From Flavobacterium sp. 270 (GTDB taxonomy: Bacteria > Bacteroidota > Bacteroidia > Flavobacteriales > Flavobacteriaceae): DNA of 64,000 bases. The notes under the pieces are model-generated. The model was given only the letters and a program-made list of their open reading frames with translations, did no database searches and had not been told where the DNA came from. How positions within the stretch are numbered: position 1 is the first letter of the stretch; each line of letters begins with the position of its first letter. The stretch is taken from assembly GCF_004368785.1 (NCBI RefSeq), contig NZ_SODM01000005.1:62001-126000 (forward strand), in the 5' to 3' direction. Position numbers and translations under genes: made by a program. Shown here in pieces: positions 36,436 through 45,044 of this stretch.

Positions 36436-36651
36436 ATGGCAAAACAATCAGCAATAGAACAAGACGGATCAATCATTGAAGCATTGTCAAATGCGATGTT
36501 CCGTGTGGAGTTAGAAAATGGACATATTGTAATTGCTCATATTTCTGGAAAGATGCGTATGCATTACATCAAATTATTACCTGGTGATAAAGTGAAACTA
36601 GAAATGAGTCCTTACGATTTGTCAAAAGCAAGAATTACTTATCGATATTAA
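36436..36651 (+). CDS. infA: Translation initiation factor IF-1
   Basis: 71 residues with the S1-like OB fold (AIEQDGSIIEALSNAMFRVE; HISGKMRMHYIKLLPGDKV). It binds the 30S A site during initiation. Standard length and position before rpmJ. Confidence 0.98.
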   Translation: MAKQSAIEQDGSIIEALSNAMFRVELENGHIVIAHISGKMRMHYIKLLPGDKVKLEMSPYDLSKARITYRY

Positions 36652-36662
36652 AGATATTCACT

Positions 36663-36779
36663 ATGAAAGTTAGAGCATCAGTAAAAAAGAGAAGTGCCGA
36701 GTGCATTATCGTGCGTAGAAAAGGGAGATTGTACGTAATAAACAAAAAGAATCCTAGATTTAAACAAAGACAAGGATAA
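36663..36779 (+). CDS. rpmJ: 50S ribosomal protein L36, zinc-poor form
   Basis: A 38-codon gene starting MKVRASVKKRSAEC and ending NKKNPRFKQRQG. The position (infA-rpmJ-rpsM), the MKVRASVKK start and the KQRQG end identify it. Zinc-binding L36 has three Cys and one His; here only one Cys remains and the His position is Phe (PRFKQRQG), so this is a form that should not bind zinc. It begins 11 bases after infA and ends 2 bases before rpsM. Confidence 0.95.
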   Translation: MKVRASVKKRSAECIIVRRKGRLYVINKKNPRFKQRQG

Positions 36780-36781
36780 TT

Positions 36782-37156
36782 ATGGCAAGAATAGCAGGGG
36801 TAGATATCCCAAAAAATAAGAGAGGTGTTATAGCACTTACCTACATCTTTGGATTAGGAAAAAGTAGAGCTATTGAGATTTTAGAAAAAGCTCAAGTAAG
36901 CCAAGATAAAAAAGTTCAAGATTGGAATGATGATGAGATCGGAGCAATTCGTGAAGCAGTATCAGCTTTCAAAATTGAAGGAGAATTACGTTCAGAAGTT
37001 TCTTTAAACATCAAACGTTTAATGGATATTGGTTGTTACAGAGGTATCCGTCATAGATCTGGTCTTCCTTTAAGAGGACAAAGAACTAAAAACAACTCTA
37101 GAACAAGAAAAGGTAAAAGAAAAACTGTTGCTAACAAGAAAAAAGCAACTAAATAA
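36782..37156 (+). CDS. rpsM: 30S ribosomal protein S13
   Basis: 124 residues (ARIAGVDIPKNKRGVIALTY; RHRSGLPLRGQRTKNNSRTR). S13 contacts the P-site tRNA and bridges to the 50S. It opens the alpha block rpsM-rpsK-rpsD-rpoA-rplQ. Confidence 0.98.
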   Translation: MARIAGVDIPKNKRGVIALTYIFGLGKSRAIEILEKAQVSQDKKVQDWNDDEIGAIREAVSAFKIEGELRSEVSLNIKRLMDIGCYRGIRHRSGLPLRGQRTKNNSRTRKGKRKTVANKKKATK

Positions 37157-37165
37157 TAAGTAGAT

Positions 37166-37549
37166 ATGGCTAAAGCAACTGCAAAAAAACGTAAAGTTAT
37201 CGTTGAATCAACGGGTGAAGCTCATATTTCTGCGACTTTCAACAATATTATCATTTCTTTGACTAATAAGAAAGGTGAAGTTATTTCTTGGTCTTCAGCT
37301 GGTAAAATGGGTTTCAGAGGTTCTAAAAAGAATACTCCGTACGCAGCTCAAATGGCAGCAGAAGATTGTAGTAAAGTAGCTCTTGAAGCAGGACTTAAAA
37401 AAGTTAAAGTTTATGTAAAAGGACCAGGAAACGGACGTGAGTCTGCTATCCGTTCTATTCATAACGGTGGAATTGAAGTTACTGAGATTATCGATGTTAC
37501 TCCAATGCCTCACAACGGATGTCGTCCTCCAAAAAGACGTAGAGTTTAA
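37166..37549 (+). CDS. rpsK: 30S ribosomal protein S11
   Basis: 127 residues ending NGCRPPKRRRV, with the central FNNIIISLTNKKGEVISWSS. The platform protein S11 is normal. A 92-base gap then separates it from rpsD, larger than its other spacings. Confidence 0.98.
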   Translation: MAKATAKKRKVIVESTGEAHISATFNNIIISLTNKKGEVISWSSAGKMGFRGSKKNTPYAAQMAAEDCSKVALEAGLKKVKVYVKGPGNGRESAIRSIHNGGIEVTEIIDVTPMPHNGCRPPKRRRV

Positions 37550-37641
37550 TACTCAAATTTAATTATAGTATAACGTAGATAGAATAACGATTATCGAAGG
37601 ATAAGACCTGAATTCATAATCTCTATCTTAAACAATTTAAA
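37550..37641 (+). other. rpsK-rpsD spacer with a possible long stem
   Basis: AGATAGA (37577-37583) can pair with TCTATCT (37622-37628), enclosing a 38-base loop that contains a smaller inverted repeat CGA-TTA-TCG (37588-37596). No promoter consensus is seen. In E. coli, S4 represses the alpha operon through a leader pseudoknot; this spacer just before rpsD could serve such a purpose, but evidence is weak. Confidence 0.35.
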
Positions 37642-38247
37642 ATGGCAAGATATACTGGTCCTAGCACAAGAATCGCTCGTAAATTTGGCGAAGCAATCTT
37701 CGGAGATGATAAATCTTTCGAAAAAAGAAATTACCCACCTGGACAACACGGGATGGCTAAAAAAAGAGGAAAAAAATCTGAGTACGCTGTTCAGTTAATG
37801 GAAAAGCAAAAAGCTAAATATTCTTACGGAATTTTAGAAAAACAATTCAGAAATTTATTCGAAAAAGCATCAGCTACTAAAGGAGTTACTGGTGAAGTTT
37901 TATTACAATTATGCGAAGCAAGATTGGATAACGTAGTTTTTAGAATGGGTATCGCTCCTTCTAGAAGAGGTGCACGTCAAATCGTATCTCACAGACACGT
38001 TACTGTAAATGGAGAAGTTGTAAATATTCCTTCTTACCACCTTAAGCCTGGTGATAAAGTTGCAGTTCGTGAAAAATCTAAATCTTTAGAAGCTATCGAA
38101 CGTTCTTTATCAAATTCAAGTCATGTTTATGAATGGATTACTTGGAATCAAGATCTTAAAGAAGGAACTTTTGTTTCTGTACCTGCAAGACTTCAAATTC
38201 CAGAAAACATTAAAGAACAATTAATCGTAGAGTTGTACAACAAATAA
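37642..38247 (+). CDS. rpsD: 30S ribosomal protein S4, zinc-free type
   Basis: 201 residues. The N terminus (ARYTGPSTRIARKFGEAIFG and NYPPGQHG) lacks the four-cysteine zinc knuckle. The S4 RNA-binding fold is intact (CEARLDNVVFRMGIAPSRRG; HVTVNGEVVNIPSYHLKPGD). S4 nucleates 30S assembly and is a candidate repressor of this block. Confidence 0.98.
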   Translation: MARYTGPSTRIARKFGEAIFGDDKSFEKRNYPPGQHGMAKKRGKKSEYAVQLMEKQKAKYSYGILEKQFRNLFEKASATKGVTGEVLLQLCEARLDNVVFRMGIAPSRRGARQIVSHRHVTVNGEVVNIPSYHLKPGDKVAVREKSKSLEAIERSLSNSSHVYEWITWNQDLKEGTFVSVPARLQIPENIKEQLIVELYNK

Positions 38248-38268
38248 TAATTGACTTAGTCGAAATTT

Positions 38269-39261
38269 ATGGCAATATTTAATTTTCAAAAGCCCGATAA
38301 AGTTATCATGATCGATTCAACCGATTTTGAAGGTAAATTCGAATTTAGACCTTTGGAACCTGGTTATGGATTGACTGTTGGTAATGCACTTAGAAGAGTT
38401 TTGCTTTCAGCATTAGAAGGTTATGCAATTACATCTGTTCGTATCGAGGGTGTGGATCATGAGTTTTCTACTATTTCAGGTGTTGTTGAAGATGTTACCG
38501 AAATTATCCTTAATCTAAAACAAGTACGTTTCAAACGTCAAATTGAAGATATCGATAATGAAGCAGTTACTATTTCTGTTTCTGGTAAAGATCAATTAAC
38601 GGCAGGTGATTTTCAAAAATTTATCTCAGGTTTTCAAGTTCTGAACCCAGACCTTGTTATCTGTAATTTAGATTCTAAAATCAAATTGAACTTCGATTTA
38701 ACAATCGAAAAAGGTAGAGGATACGTGCCTGCTGAGGAGAACAAAAAACAGAACGCTGCAATTGGTACTATTTTTACAGATTCTATTTTTACTCCGGTAA
38801 AAAATGTAAAATACGCAATTGAAAACTTCCGTGTTGAGCAAAAAACAGATTACGAAAAATTAGTTTTTGAAATTAAAACTGATGGTTCTATTAATCCAAA
38901 AGATGCTCTTACTGAAGCTGCTAAAGTTTTAATTCACCACTTCATGTTATTTTCTGACGAAAGAATTACACTCGAGGCTGACGAAATTGCACAAACAGAA
39001 TCGTATGATGAAGAGTCATTGCATATGAGACAATTGCTTAAAACTAAGCTTGTTGATATGGATTTATCTGTGAGAGCATTAAATTGCTTGAAAGCGGCTG
39101 AAGTTGATACACTTGGTGATTTAGTATCGTTCAATAAAAATGACCTAATGAAATTCCGTAATTTTGGTAAAAAATCTTTAACTGAACTTGATGAACTTGT
39201 TGCAGTTAAAAATTTAACTTTCGGAATGGATTTAGCTAAATACAAACTAGATAAAGAATAA
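38269..39261 (+). CDS. rpoA: DNA-directed RNA polymerase subunit alpha
   Basis: 330 residues. The assembly domain starts ...FEFRPLEPGYGLTVGNALRR and the C-terminal domain has DLSVRALNCLKAAEVDTLGD and FGKKSLTELDELV. Both domains are complete. The alphaCTD would recognise UP elements and activators. Confidence 0.98.
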   Translation: MAIFNFQKPDKVIMIDSTDFEGKFEFRPLEPGYGLTVGNALRRVLLSALEGYAITSVRIEGVDHEFSTISGVVEDVTEIILNLKQVRFKRQIEDIDNEAVTISVSGKDQLTAGDFQKFISGFQVLNPDLVICNLDSKIKLNFDLTIEKGRGYVPAEENKKQNAAIGTIFTDSIFTPVKNVKYAIENFRVEQKTDYEKLVFEIKTDGSINPKDALTEAAKVLIHHFMLFSDERITLEADEIAQTESYDEESLHMRQLLKTKLVDMDLSVRALNCLKAAEVDTLGDLVSFNKNDLMKFRNFGKKSLTELDELVAVKNLTFGMDLAKYKLDKE

Positions 39262-39323
39262 TTTACTTCATATTTTGCTCTCCATAGTGGATTGTAGCAA
39301 GATGAAGATAAAAAAAACACGTC

Positions 39324-39812
39324 ATGAGACACGGAAAAAAATTCAACCACTTAAGCAGGCAGACTGGACATAGAAAAGCTATGTTGGCTAATATGGCTTG
39401 TTCTCTTATTGAGCACAAACGTATTAATACTACTGTCGCTAAGGCTAAAGCGCTTAAACAATTTGTTGAGCCTTTAATCACAAAATCAAAAGAGGATACG
39501 ACTCACAACCGTCGTATTGTTTTTGCTTACTTACGTAGCAAATATGCTGTAACTGACTTGTTCAGAGATGTAGCTGCTAAAGTTGGTGACCGTCCAGGTG
39601 GATACACTCGTATCATTAAAGTTGGAAATCGTTTGGGAGATAACGCTGATATGGCGATGATCGAACTTGTAGATTTCAATGAACTTTACAATGGTGGTAA
39701 AAAAGAAGTTAAAAAAGCAAAAAGCCGTCGTGGTGGTAAAGCTAAAAAAGCTGACGAAGTTACTGAAGCTCCTGCTGCAGAAACAGAAACGACTACTGAA
39801 GCTTCTGAATAA
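39324..39812 (+). CDS. rplQ: 50S ribosomal protein L17 with an extended acidic tail
   Basis: 162 residues. The core (MRHGKKFNHLSRQTGHRKAM to about residue 118) is standard. A basic KKEVKKAKSRRGGKAKKAD stretch and an acidic, Thr/Glu/Ala-rich tail (EVTEAPAAETETTTEASE) follow, which E. coli L17 lacks. It is the last gene of the cluster, closed by a strong terminator. Confidence 0.97.
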   Translation: MRHGKKFNHLSRQTGHRKAMLANMACSLIEHKRINTTVAKAKALKQFVEPLITKSKEDTTHNRRIVFAYLRSKYAVTDLFRDVAAKVGDRPGGYTRIIKVGNRLGDNADMAMIELVDFNELYNGGKKEVKKAKSRRGGKAKKADEVTEAPAAETETTTEASE

Positions 39813-39840
39813 TTATGAAAGTAATGATTCTATAGAAATC

Positions 39841-39877
39841 AAGGATAAACTAATTTTTAGTTTATCCTTTTTTTTTG
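39841..39877 (+). terminator. Intrinsic terminator after rplQ
   Basis: AAGGATAAACTA (39841-39852) pairs with TAGTTTATCCTT (39858-39869) around a 5-base loop, with a T run following. It ends the ribosomal cluster. Confidence 0.93.
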
Positions 39878-39952
39878 ACTTTTTTAGAAGAGTGAAATTT
39901 AACTTTTTTGGATACTAAGGTTTTATTTTTATGAATGAAATTTTTAAAAAAT

Positions 39953-39984
39953 GTTGGAAGGGCTCTTTTAAAGAAGTAAATTTG
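39953..39984 (+). promoter_or_regulatory. Candidate promoter of carA
   Basis: GTTG (39953-39956), 20 bases, TAAATTTG (39977-39984). The -7 element is exact and the -33 has one mismatch. Confidence 0.6.
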
Positions 39985-40004
39985 CAAAAATTCTAATTAC
40001 AAAG

Positions 40005-40023
40005 AAACTAGCTTAGCTGGTTT
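40005..40023 (+). promoter_or_regulatory. Hairpin in the carA leader
   Basis: AAACTAGC (40005-40012) pairs with GCTGGTTT (40016-40023) across a TTA loop, with one T-G pair. It sits about 15 bases after the predicted transcription start and has no T run. Confidence 0.4.
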
Positions 40024-40054
40024 ATTAAGACGTTCAAAAACAATACAAATAAGA

Positions 40055-41164
40055 ATGAAATACACAACACGACAAAGCGCCATTTTATTACTAAGTGATG
40101 GAACTATTTTTCACGGAAAGTCTATCGGTATCAGCGGTAAAACTTTTGGAGAGGTTTGTTTTAATACTGGAATGACGGGATATCAGGAAATTTTTACTGA
40201 TCCTTCTTATTTCGGACAAATTATGGTAACAACTAATCCTCATATTGGAAATTATGGGGTTAATGATTCTGAAGTAGAATCTGATGGTGTAAAAATCGCA
40301 GGTTTGGTATGTAAAAATTTTAGTTTTAATTATTCTAGAGAAGATTCTTCAGGAAGTCTAGAAGATTATTTTACGAAACAAAATTTGATCTGTATTTCAG
40401 ATGTTGACACTCGTGCGTTAGTAAGTTACATTCGCGACAACGGAGCAATGAATGCTGTTATTTGTACAGATGGTACTTCGATCGAAGACTTGAAGAAGGA
40501 ACTGGAAAATGTTCCTAATATGGAAGGTTTAGAGCTGGCATCTAAAGTTTCAACAAAAGAACCTTATTTTTTTGGTGATGAAAATGCAAAATATAAAATA
40601 TCTGCTTTAGATCTTGGGATTAAGAGAAATATTTTGAGAAATTTTGCAAAAAGGGATTGCTATATTAAGGTTTATCCTTATGATGCGACTTATAAAGATA
40701 TGGCTGATTTTAATCCAGACGGATATTTCTTGTCAAATGGACCTGGAGATCCTGATCCGCTTTTCGGAGCGATTCAAGTTGCAAAAGATATTATTGCTGA
40801 TGATAAACCCTTATTTGGAATTTGCTTAGGGCACCAAGTAATTGCTTTAGCAAATGGTGTTCAAACCTATAAAATGTTTGGTGGACACAGAGGAATTAAT
40901 CACCCGGTAAAAAATATCATTACTGGCAAAGGTGAAATTACATCTCAAAATCATGGTTTCGCTGTTAAAAGAGATGCATTAGAAAATCACCCTGAATTAG
41001 AAATTACACATGTTCATTTAAATGACGATACGGTTGCAGGTATGCGAATGAAAAACAAAAATTGCTTTTCTGTTCAATATCACCCTGAAGCTAGTTCCGG
41101 GCCACATGATTCTTCTTATTTGTTTGATCAATTTATTGAGAACATAAAGCAAGTAACTGCCTAA
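40055..41164 (+). CDS. carA: Carbamoyl-phosphate synthase small subunit (glutaminase)
   Basis: A 369-residue glutamine amidotransferase that supplies ammonia to CarB for arginine and pyrimidine synthesis. The N-terminal CarA domain is recognisable (LLLSDGTIFHGKSIG; GMTGYQEIFTDPSYFGQIM). The class-I GATase domain has the nucleophile in FGICLGHQVIALA (about Cys257), and the His-Glu pair in FSVQYHPEASSGPHDS. carB is not adjacent, so the two subunits are encoded apart. eno follows after 111 bp. Confidence 0.96.
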   Translation: MKYTTRQSAILLLSDGTIFHGKSIGISGKTFGEVCFNTGMTGYQEIFTDPSYFGQIMVTTNPHIGNYGVNDSEVESDGVKIAGLVCKNFSFNYSREDSSGSLEDYFTKQNLICISDVDTRALVSYIRDNGAMNAVICTDGTSIEDLKKELENVPNMEGLELASKVSTKEPYFFGDENAKYKISALDLGIKRNILRNFAKRDCYIKVYPYDATYKDMADFNPDGYFLSNGPGDPDPLFGAIQVAKDIIADDKPLFGICLGHQVIALANGVQTYKMFGGHRGINHPVKNIITGKGEITSQNHGFAVKRDALENHPELEITHVHLNDDTVAGMRMKNKNCFSVQYHPEASSGPHDSSYLFDQFIENIKQVTA

Positions 41165-41275
41165 AACGATATAGTTAATAAATAAAGGTGTTTAATAGAG
41201 ATAATGTGTATTAACTATTAAATATTTTTATAATTTCGAAAAAAAAATATAGTTTATTAATAAAAAACAAAAATA

Positions 41276-42568
41276 ATGAGTATTATAATTAAAATTCACG
41301 CAAGACAAATTCTTGATTCTAGAGGTAATCCTACTATTGAAGTTGATGTAATAACAGAAAACGGAGTTTTAGGTAGAGCTGCTGTTCCTTCTGGAGCATC
41401 AACTGGAGAGCATGAAGCTGTTGAACTACGTGATGGAGGTAAAGCTTACCTAGGAAAAGGTGTTTTGAACGCAGTGAATAATGTAAATACTATTATTGCT
41501 GAAGAATTAGTTGGAACTTCTGTTTTTGAACAAAACACTATCGATCAATTAATGATCGATTTAGACGGAACTCCAAATAAATCTAAATTAGGAGCTAATG
41601 CAATTTTAGGAGTTTCACTTGCTGCTGCAAAAGCTGCTGCAAACGAACTTGGATTGCCATTATACAGATATGTAGGTGGAGTTTCTGCTAATACATTACC
41701 TGTGCCAATGATGAATATCATCAATGGTGGGTCTCACTCTGATGCTCCTATCGCATTTCAAGAGTTTATGATTTTCCCTGTAAAAGCAACTTCTTTTACA
41801 CATTCTATGCAAATGGGAACTGAAATTTTCCATAGCTTGAAAAAAGTATTACACGACAGAGGTTTAAGTACTGCTGTTGGTGACGAAGGAGGTTTTGCTC
41901 CAAACTTGGCTGGTGGAACTGAAGATGCTTTGGATACAATTAAATTAGCAGTTGAAAAAGCAGGATATACTTTCGGAGACGAAATTATGATTGCTCTTGA
42001 CTGTGCTGCTTCTGAATTTTATGTAAACGGTAAATACGATTATACTAAATTTGAAGGAGAAACTGGAAAAATCAGAACTTCTGAAGAGCAAGCTGATTAT
42101 TTAGCTGAACTTGCTGCTAAATATCCAATTATTTCTATCGAAGATGGTATGTACGAAGATGACTGGAATGGATGGAAATATTTAACTGAAAAAATTGGAG
42201 ATAAAGTACAATTAGTTGGTGATGATTTGTTTGTTACTAATGTTGAGCGTTTGTCTACTGGAATTCAAAAAGGTATTGCAAACTCTATCTTAGTAAAAGT
42301 AAACCAAATTGGTACTTTAACAGAAACTATTGCTGCTGTAAACATGGCTAAAAATGCTGGTTATACTTCAGTAATGTCTCACCGTTCTGGAGAAACAGAA
42401 GATAATACAATTGCAGATTTAGCAGTAGCTTTAAACTGTGGTCAAATTAAAACAGGTTCTGCTTCTCGTTCAGATCGTATGGCAAAATACAATCAATTAT
42501 TAAGAATCGAAGAAGAACTAGGAAGTAATGCTTATTTTCCTGGACTAAATGCTTTCAAGATCAAATAA
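41276..42568 (+). CDS. eno: Enolase
   Basis: A 430-residue enolase that interconverts 2-phosphoglycerate and phosphoenolpyruvate. Motifs: RGNPTIEVDV, SGASTGEHEAVELRDG, the catalytic-Glu loop VGDEGGFAPNL, IEDGMYEDDWNGWK, KVNQIGTLTE with the base Lys, and the SHRSGETED signature. No clear TTTG-N19-TAnnTTTG lies upstream; the nearest candidate TAATTTCG (41231-41238) deviates from consensus. A strong terminator follows. Confidence 0.98.
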   Translation: MSIIIKIHARQILDSRGNPTIEVDVITENGVLGRAAVPSGASTGEHEAVELRDGGKAYLGKGVLNAVNNVNTIIAEELVGTSVFEQNTIDQLMIDLDGTPNKSKLGANAILGVSLAAAKAAANELGLPLYRYVGGVSANTLPVPMMNIINGGSHSDAPIAFQEFMIFPVKATSFTHSMQMGTEIFHSLKKVLHDRGLSTAVGDEGGFAPNLAGGTEDALDTIKLAVEKAGYTFGDEIMIALDCAASEFYVNGKYDYTKFEGETGKIRTSEEQADYLAELAAKYPIISIEDGMYEDDWNGWKYLTEKIGDKVQLVGDDLFVTNVERLSTGIQKGIANSILVKVNQIGTLTETIAAVNMAKNAGYTSVMSHRSGETEDNTIADLAVALNCGQIKTGSASRSDRMAKYNQLLRIEEELGSNAYFPGLNAFKIK

Positions 42569-42592
42569 TTGTAAGCGTTATATATTTAATCT

Positions 42593-42628
42593 AAACCATT
42601 CATTTTTTATGAATGGTTTTTTTTTGGA
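42593..42628 (+). terminator. Intrinsic terminator after eno
   Basis: AAACCATTCAT (42593-42603) pairs with ATGAATGGTTT (42609-42619) around TTTTT, followed by T-rich sequence. Confidence 0.92.
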
Positions 42629-42656
42629 GTTTTAACAAATTCATAGCAGGATTCTT

Positions 42657-42687
42657 TTTTTAGTTAGTCTTAAATTCCTTAGATTTG
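42657..42687 (+). promoter_or_regulatory. Candidate promoter of gltA
   Basis: TAGATTTG (42680-42687) fits TAnnTTTG; a TTTT stretch (42657-42660) lies 19 bases upstream in place of TTTG. Confidence 0.45.
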
Positions 42688-42725
42688 GTAAATTATTATT
42701 TTAAAGTTTTATTTCCCATTATATT

Positions 42726-44003
42726 ATGTCAAAAATAGCTACATTAGAAGTAGATGGCCAAAAAATTGAACTTCCGGTAATCACGGGAAGCGAAAATGAA
42801 TCAGCTATCGATATCAACAAATTACGTGATTTAACCGGTGTTATAACAATTGACCCAGGGTATAAAAATTCTGGATCTTGTAAAAGTGAGATCACTTTCT
42901 TAGACGGAGAATTAGGAATTTTACGTTACAGAGGATATTCAATCGAAGACTTGGCTGAAAAAGCTAGTTTTTTAGAAGTGTCTTATCTTTTAATTTTTGG
43001 AGAATTACCAACAGCTCAACAATTAGAGCAATTTGAAAATGATATTAAAAAACATACTTTGGTAAACGAAGAAATGAAAAATATCATTGACGGATTTCCT
43101 AAAACAGCTCACCCAATGGGTGTTTTGTCTGCCTTGACAAGTGCTTTAACAGCCTTTAATCCTAAAGCAGTAAATGTTGATAATGAAAAAGAAATGTATG
43201 AAGCTATTTGTAAAACAATGGCTAAGTTTCTTGTAATTGCTACTTGGACATATAGAAAATCAATGGGTTATCCATTAAACTATTATGATAATACAAAAGG
43301 ATATGTAGAAAACTTTATGCAATTAATGTTTCAATTGCCTACAGGACCTTACAAAGCAAATCCAATTATTGTTGACGCATTAGATAAATTATTTATTCTT
43401 CATGCAGATCACGAACAAAACTGTTCTACTTCTACAGTAAGAATGGTAGGTTCTTCTCATGCTGGATTATTTGCTTCTATTTCTGCAGGAGTTTCTGCTC
43501 TTTGGGGGCCGCTTCATGGAGGTGCTAATCAAGCAGTTCTTGAGATGTTAGAAGAAATCAATAAAGACGGTGGCGATACTGATAAGTTTTTAGCGAAAGC
43601 AAAAGATAAAAATGATCCTTTCCGTTTAATGGGATTTGGTCACAGAGTTTATAAAAACTTTGACCCAAGAGCAAAAATCATCAAAAAAGCAGCTAATGAA
43701 GTTTTAGAAACATTAGGTGTAGATGATCCGATTTTAGAAATTGCTAAAAAATTAGAAGCAGCGGCTCTTGAAGACGAATACTTCAAATCAAGAAATTTAT
43801 ATCCAAACGTTGATTTCTACTCTGGAATTATTTACAGAGCATTAGGAATTCCAACAGATATGTTTACTGTAATGTTTGCTATTGGTAGATTGCCAGGCTG
43901 GATCGCGCAGTGGAAAGAAATGCGTGAAAACAAAGAGCCAATCGGAAGACCAAGACAGATTTACACTGGACATCCTTTGAGAGACTTTAAGTCAAACAAA
44001 TAA
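42726..44003 (+). CDS. gltA: Citrate synthase
   Basis: A 425-residue type-II (hexameric) citrate synthase of the TCA cycle. Active-site segments are HADHEQNCSTSTVRMVGSSH, GPLHGGANQAVLEML (His), GFGHRVYKNFDPRAK (His) and YPNVDFYSGI (Asp). Full length. It is followed immediately by a terminator and by the two guanidino-hydrolase genes. Confidence 0.97.
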   Translation: MSKIATLEVDGQKIELPVITGSENESAIDINKLRDLTGVITIDPGYKNSGSCKSEITFLDGELGILRYRGYSIEDLAEKASFLEVSYLLIFGELPTAQQLEQFENDIKKHTLVNEEMKNIIDGFPKTAHPMGVLSALTSALTAFNPKAVNVDNEKEMYEAICKTMAKFLVIATWTYRKSMGYPLNYYDNTKGYVENFMQLMFQLPTGPYKANPIIVDALDKLFILHADHEQNCSTSTVRMVGSSHAGLFASISAGVSALWGPLHGGANQAVLEMLEEINKDGGDTDKFLAKAKDKNDPFRLMGFGHRVYKNFDPRAKIIKKAANEVLETLGVDDPILEIAKKLEAAALEDEYFKSRNLYPNVDFYSGIIYRALGIPTDMFTVMFAIGRLPGWIAQWKEMRENKEPIGRPRQIYTGHPLRDFKSNK

Positions 44004-44011
44004 AAAAATCT

Positions 44012-44040
44012 AAAGCTTCACTTAACTGTGAAGCTTTTTT
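44012..44040 (+). terminator. Intrinsic terminator after gltA
   Basis: AAAGCTTCAC (44012-44021) pairs with GTGAAGCTTT (44028-44037); the T run (to 44041) overlaps the -7 element TATCTTTG (44041-44048) of the next gene. Confidence 0.88.
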
Positions 44041-44067
44041 TATCTTTGCCCAAAATATAATATAGTT

Positions 44068-44982
44068 ATGTTGCAATTAAATGTAAAGAACGAAACGTCA
44101 AGATTGCGTGCTGTAGTTTTGGGTTCTGCTGTTCATAATGGGCCAACTCCTTCATTAGATGAAGCTTATGATCCTAAATCATTGGAACATATTAAAGCAG
44201 GAACTTATCCTGTAGAAAAAGATATGGTTGCTGAAATGGAAGCTTTTAATGCTGTCTTTCAGAAATATGATGTAACTGTTTATCGTCCGGAAATGATCGA
44301 AAACTACAATCAGATCTTTGCAAGAGATATAGGTTTTGTTATTGATAATACTTTTATAAAATCTAATATTTTACCAGATAGAGAAAGAGAATTGGATGCA
44401 ATTCAGTATGTAATTGATCAAATCGACGCTCAAAAAGTAGTTCGCCCGCCAGAAGAAGTTCACATTGAAGGTGGAGATGTAATGTTGTGGAACGATCACA
44501 TCTTTATAGGGACTTATAAAGGTAGTGACTACAAAGATTATATTACGGCCAGAACTAATATGCACGGTGTAAATTATATCAGAGAATTGTTTCCAGACAA
44601 AATTGTAAAAGAATTTGATTTGGTTAAATCTAAACTCGAGGCAAGAGATAATGCACTACATCTAGATTGTTGTTTTCAACCGGTTGGAAAAGATAAAGGC
44701 ATAATCTACAAACGCGGTTTTCGTGAAGAAGCAGATTATCTGTATTTAGTAAATCTTTTTGGAATGGAAAATTTATTTGATATCGAAAGAATCGAAATGT
44801 ATCATATGTTTTCAAATGTATTTTCGATTGATGAAAATGTTGTTGTTTCTGAGAAAAATTTCACGAGATTAAACAATTGGCTTCGTGCAAATGGTTTTAC
44901 AGTTGAAGAAATTCCATATGCTGAAATTGCAAAACAAGAAGGATTGTTGAGATGTTCAACTTTGCCATTAATTAGAGATTAA
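44068..44982 (+). CDS. Dimethylarginine dimethylaminohydrolase family (pentein-fold) protein
   Basis: A 304-residue member of the guanidino-modifying pentein superfamily (arginine deiminase, DDAH, amidinotransferases). The catalytic triad region is present: ARDIGFVID, then HIEGGDVMLW (about 131-140), ALHLDCCFQPVG with the His (about 197), and the C-terminal nucleophile in GLLRCSTLPLIRD (Cys about 294). The best family label is DDAH-like, which hydrolyses N-methylarginines to citrulline; amidinotransferase or arginine-deiminase activity cannot be excluded from sequence. It is followed after 62 bp by CtlX. Confidence 0.75.
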   Translation: MLQLNVKNETSRLRAVVLGSAVHNGPTPSLDEAYDPKSLEHIKAGTYPVEKDMVAEMEAFNAVFQKYDVTVYRPEMIENYNQIFARDIGFVIDNTFIKSNILPDRERELDAIQYVIDQIDAQKVVRPPEEVHIEGGDVMLWNDHIFIGTYKGSDYKDYITARTNMHGVNYIRELFPDKIVKEFDLVKSKLEARDNALHLDCCFQPVGKDKGIIYKRGFREEADYLYLVNLFGMENLFDIERIEMYHMFSNVFSIDENVVVSEKNFTRLNNWLRANGFTVEEIPYAEIAKQEGLLRCSTLPLIRD

Positions 44983-45044
44983 AGTAATTGTTTCAGGTTT
45001 TTTTAACGTGAAAGCTGAAACTTGAAACTTGAAACAAAATAAAT

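Noticed and set aside
38934..39350. Minus-strand 138-codon frame over the end of rpoA
   Set aside because: Antisense shadow of rpoA and the rplQ start; Ser/Leu-rich low-complexity sequence without any domain.
39679..39918. Plus-strand 79-codon frame inside and after rplQ
   Set aside because: Out of frame with rplQ's basic tail, giving an artificial Lys/Leu run, and it crosses the terminator.
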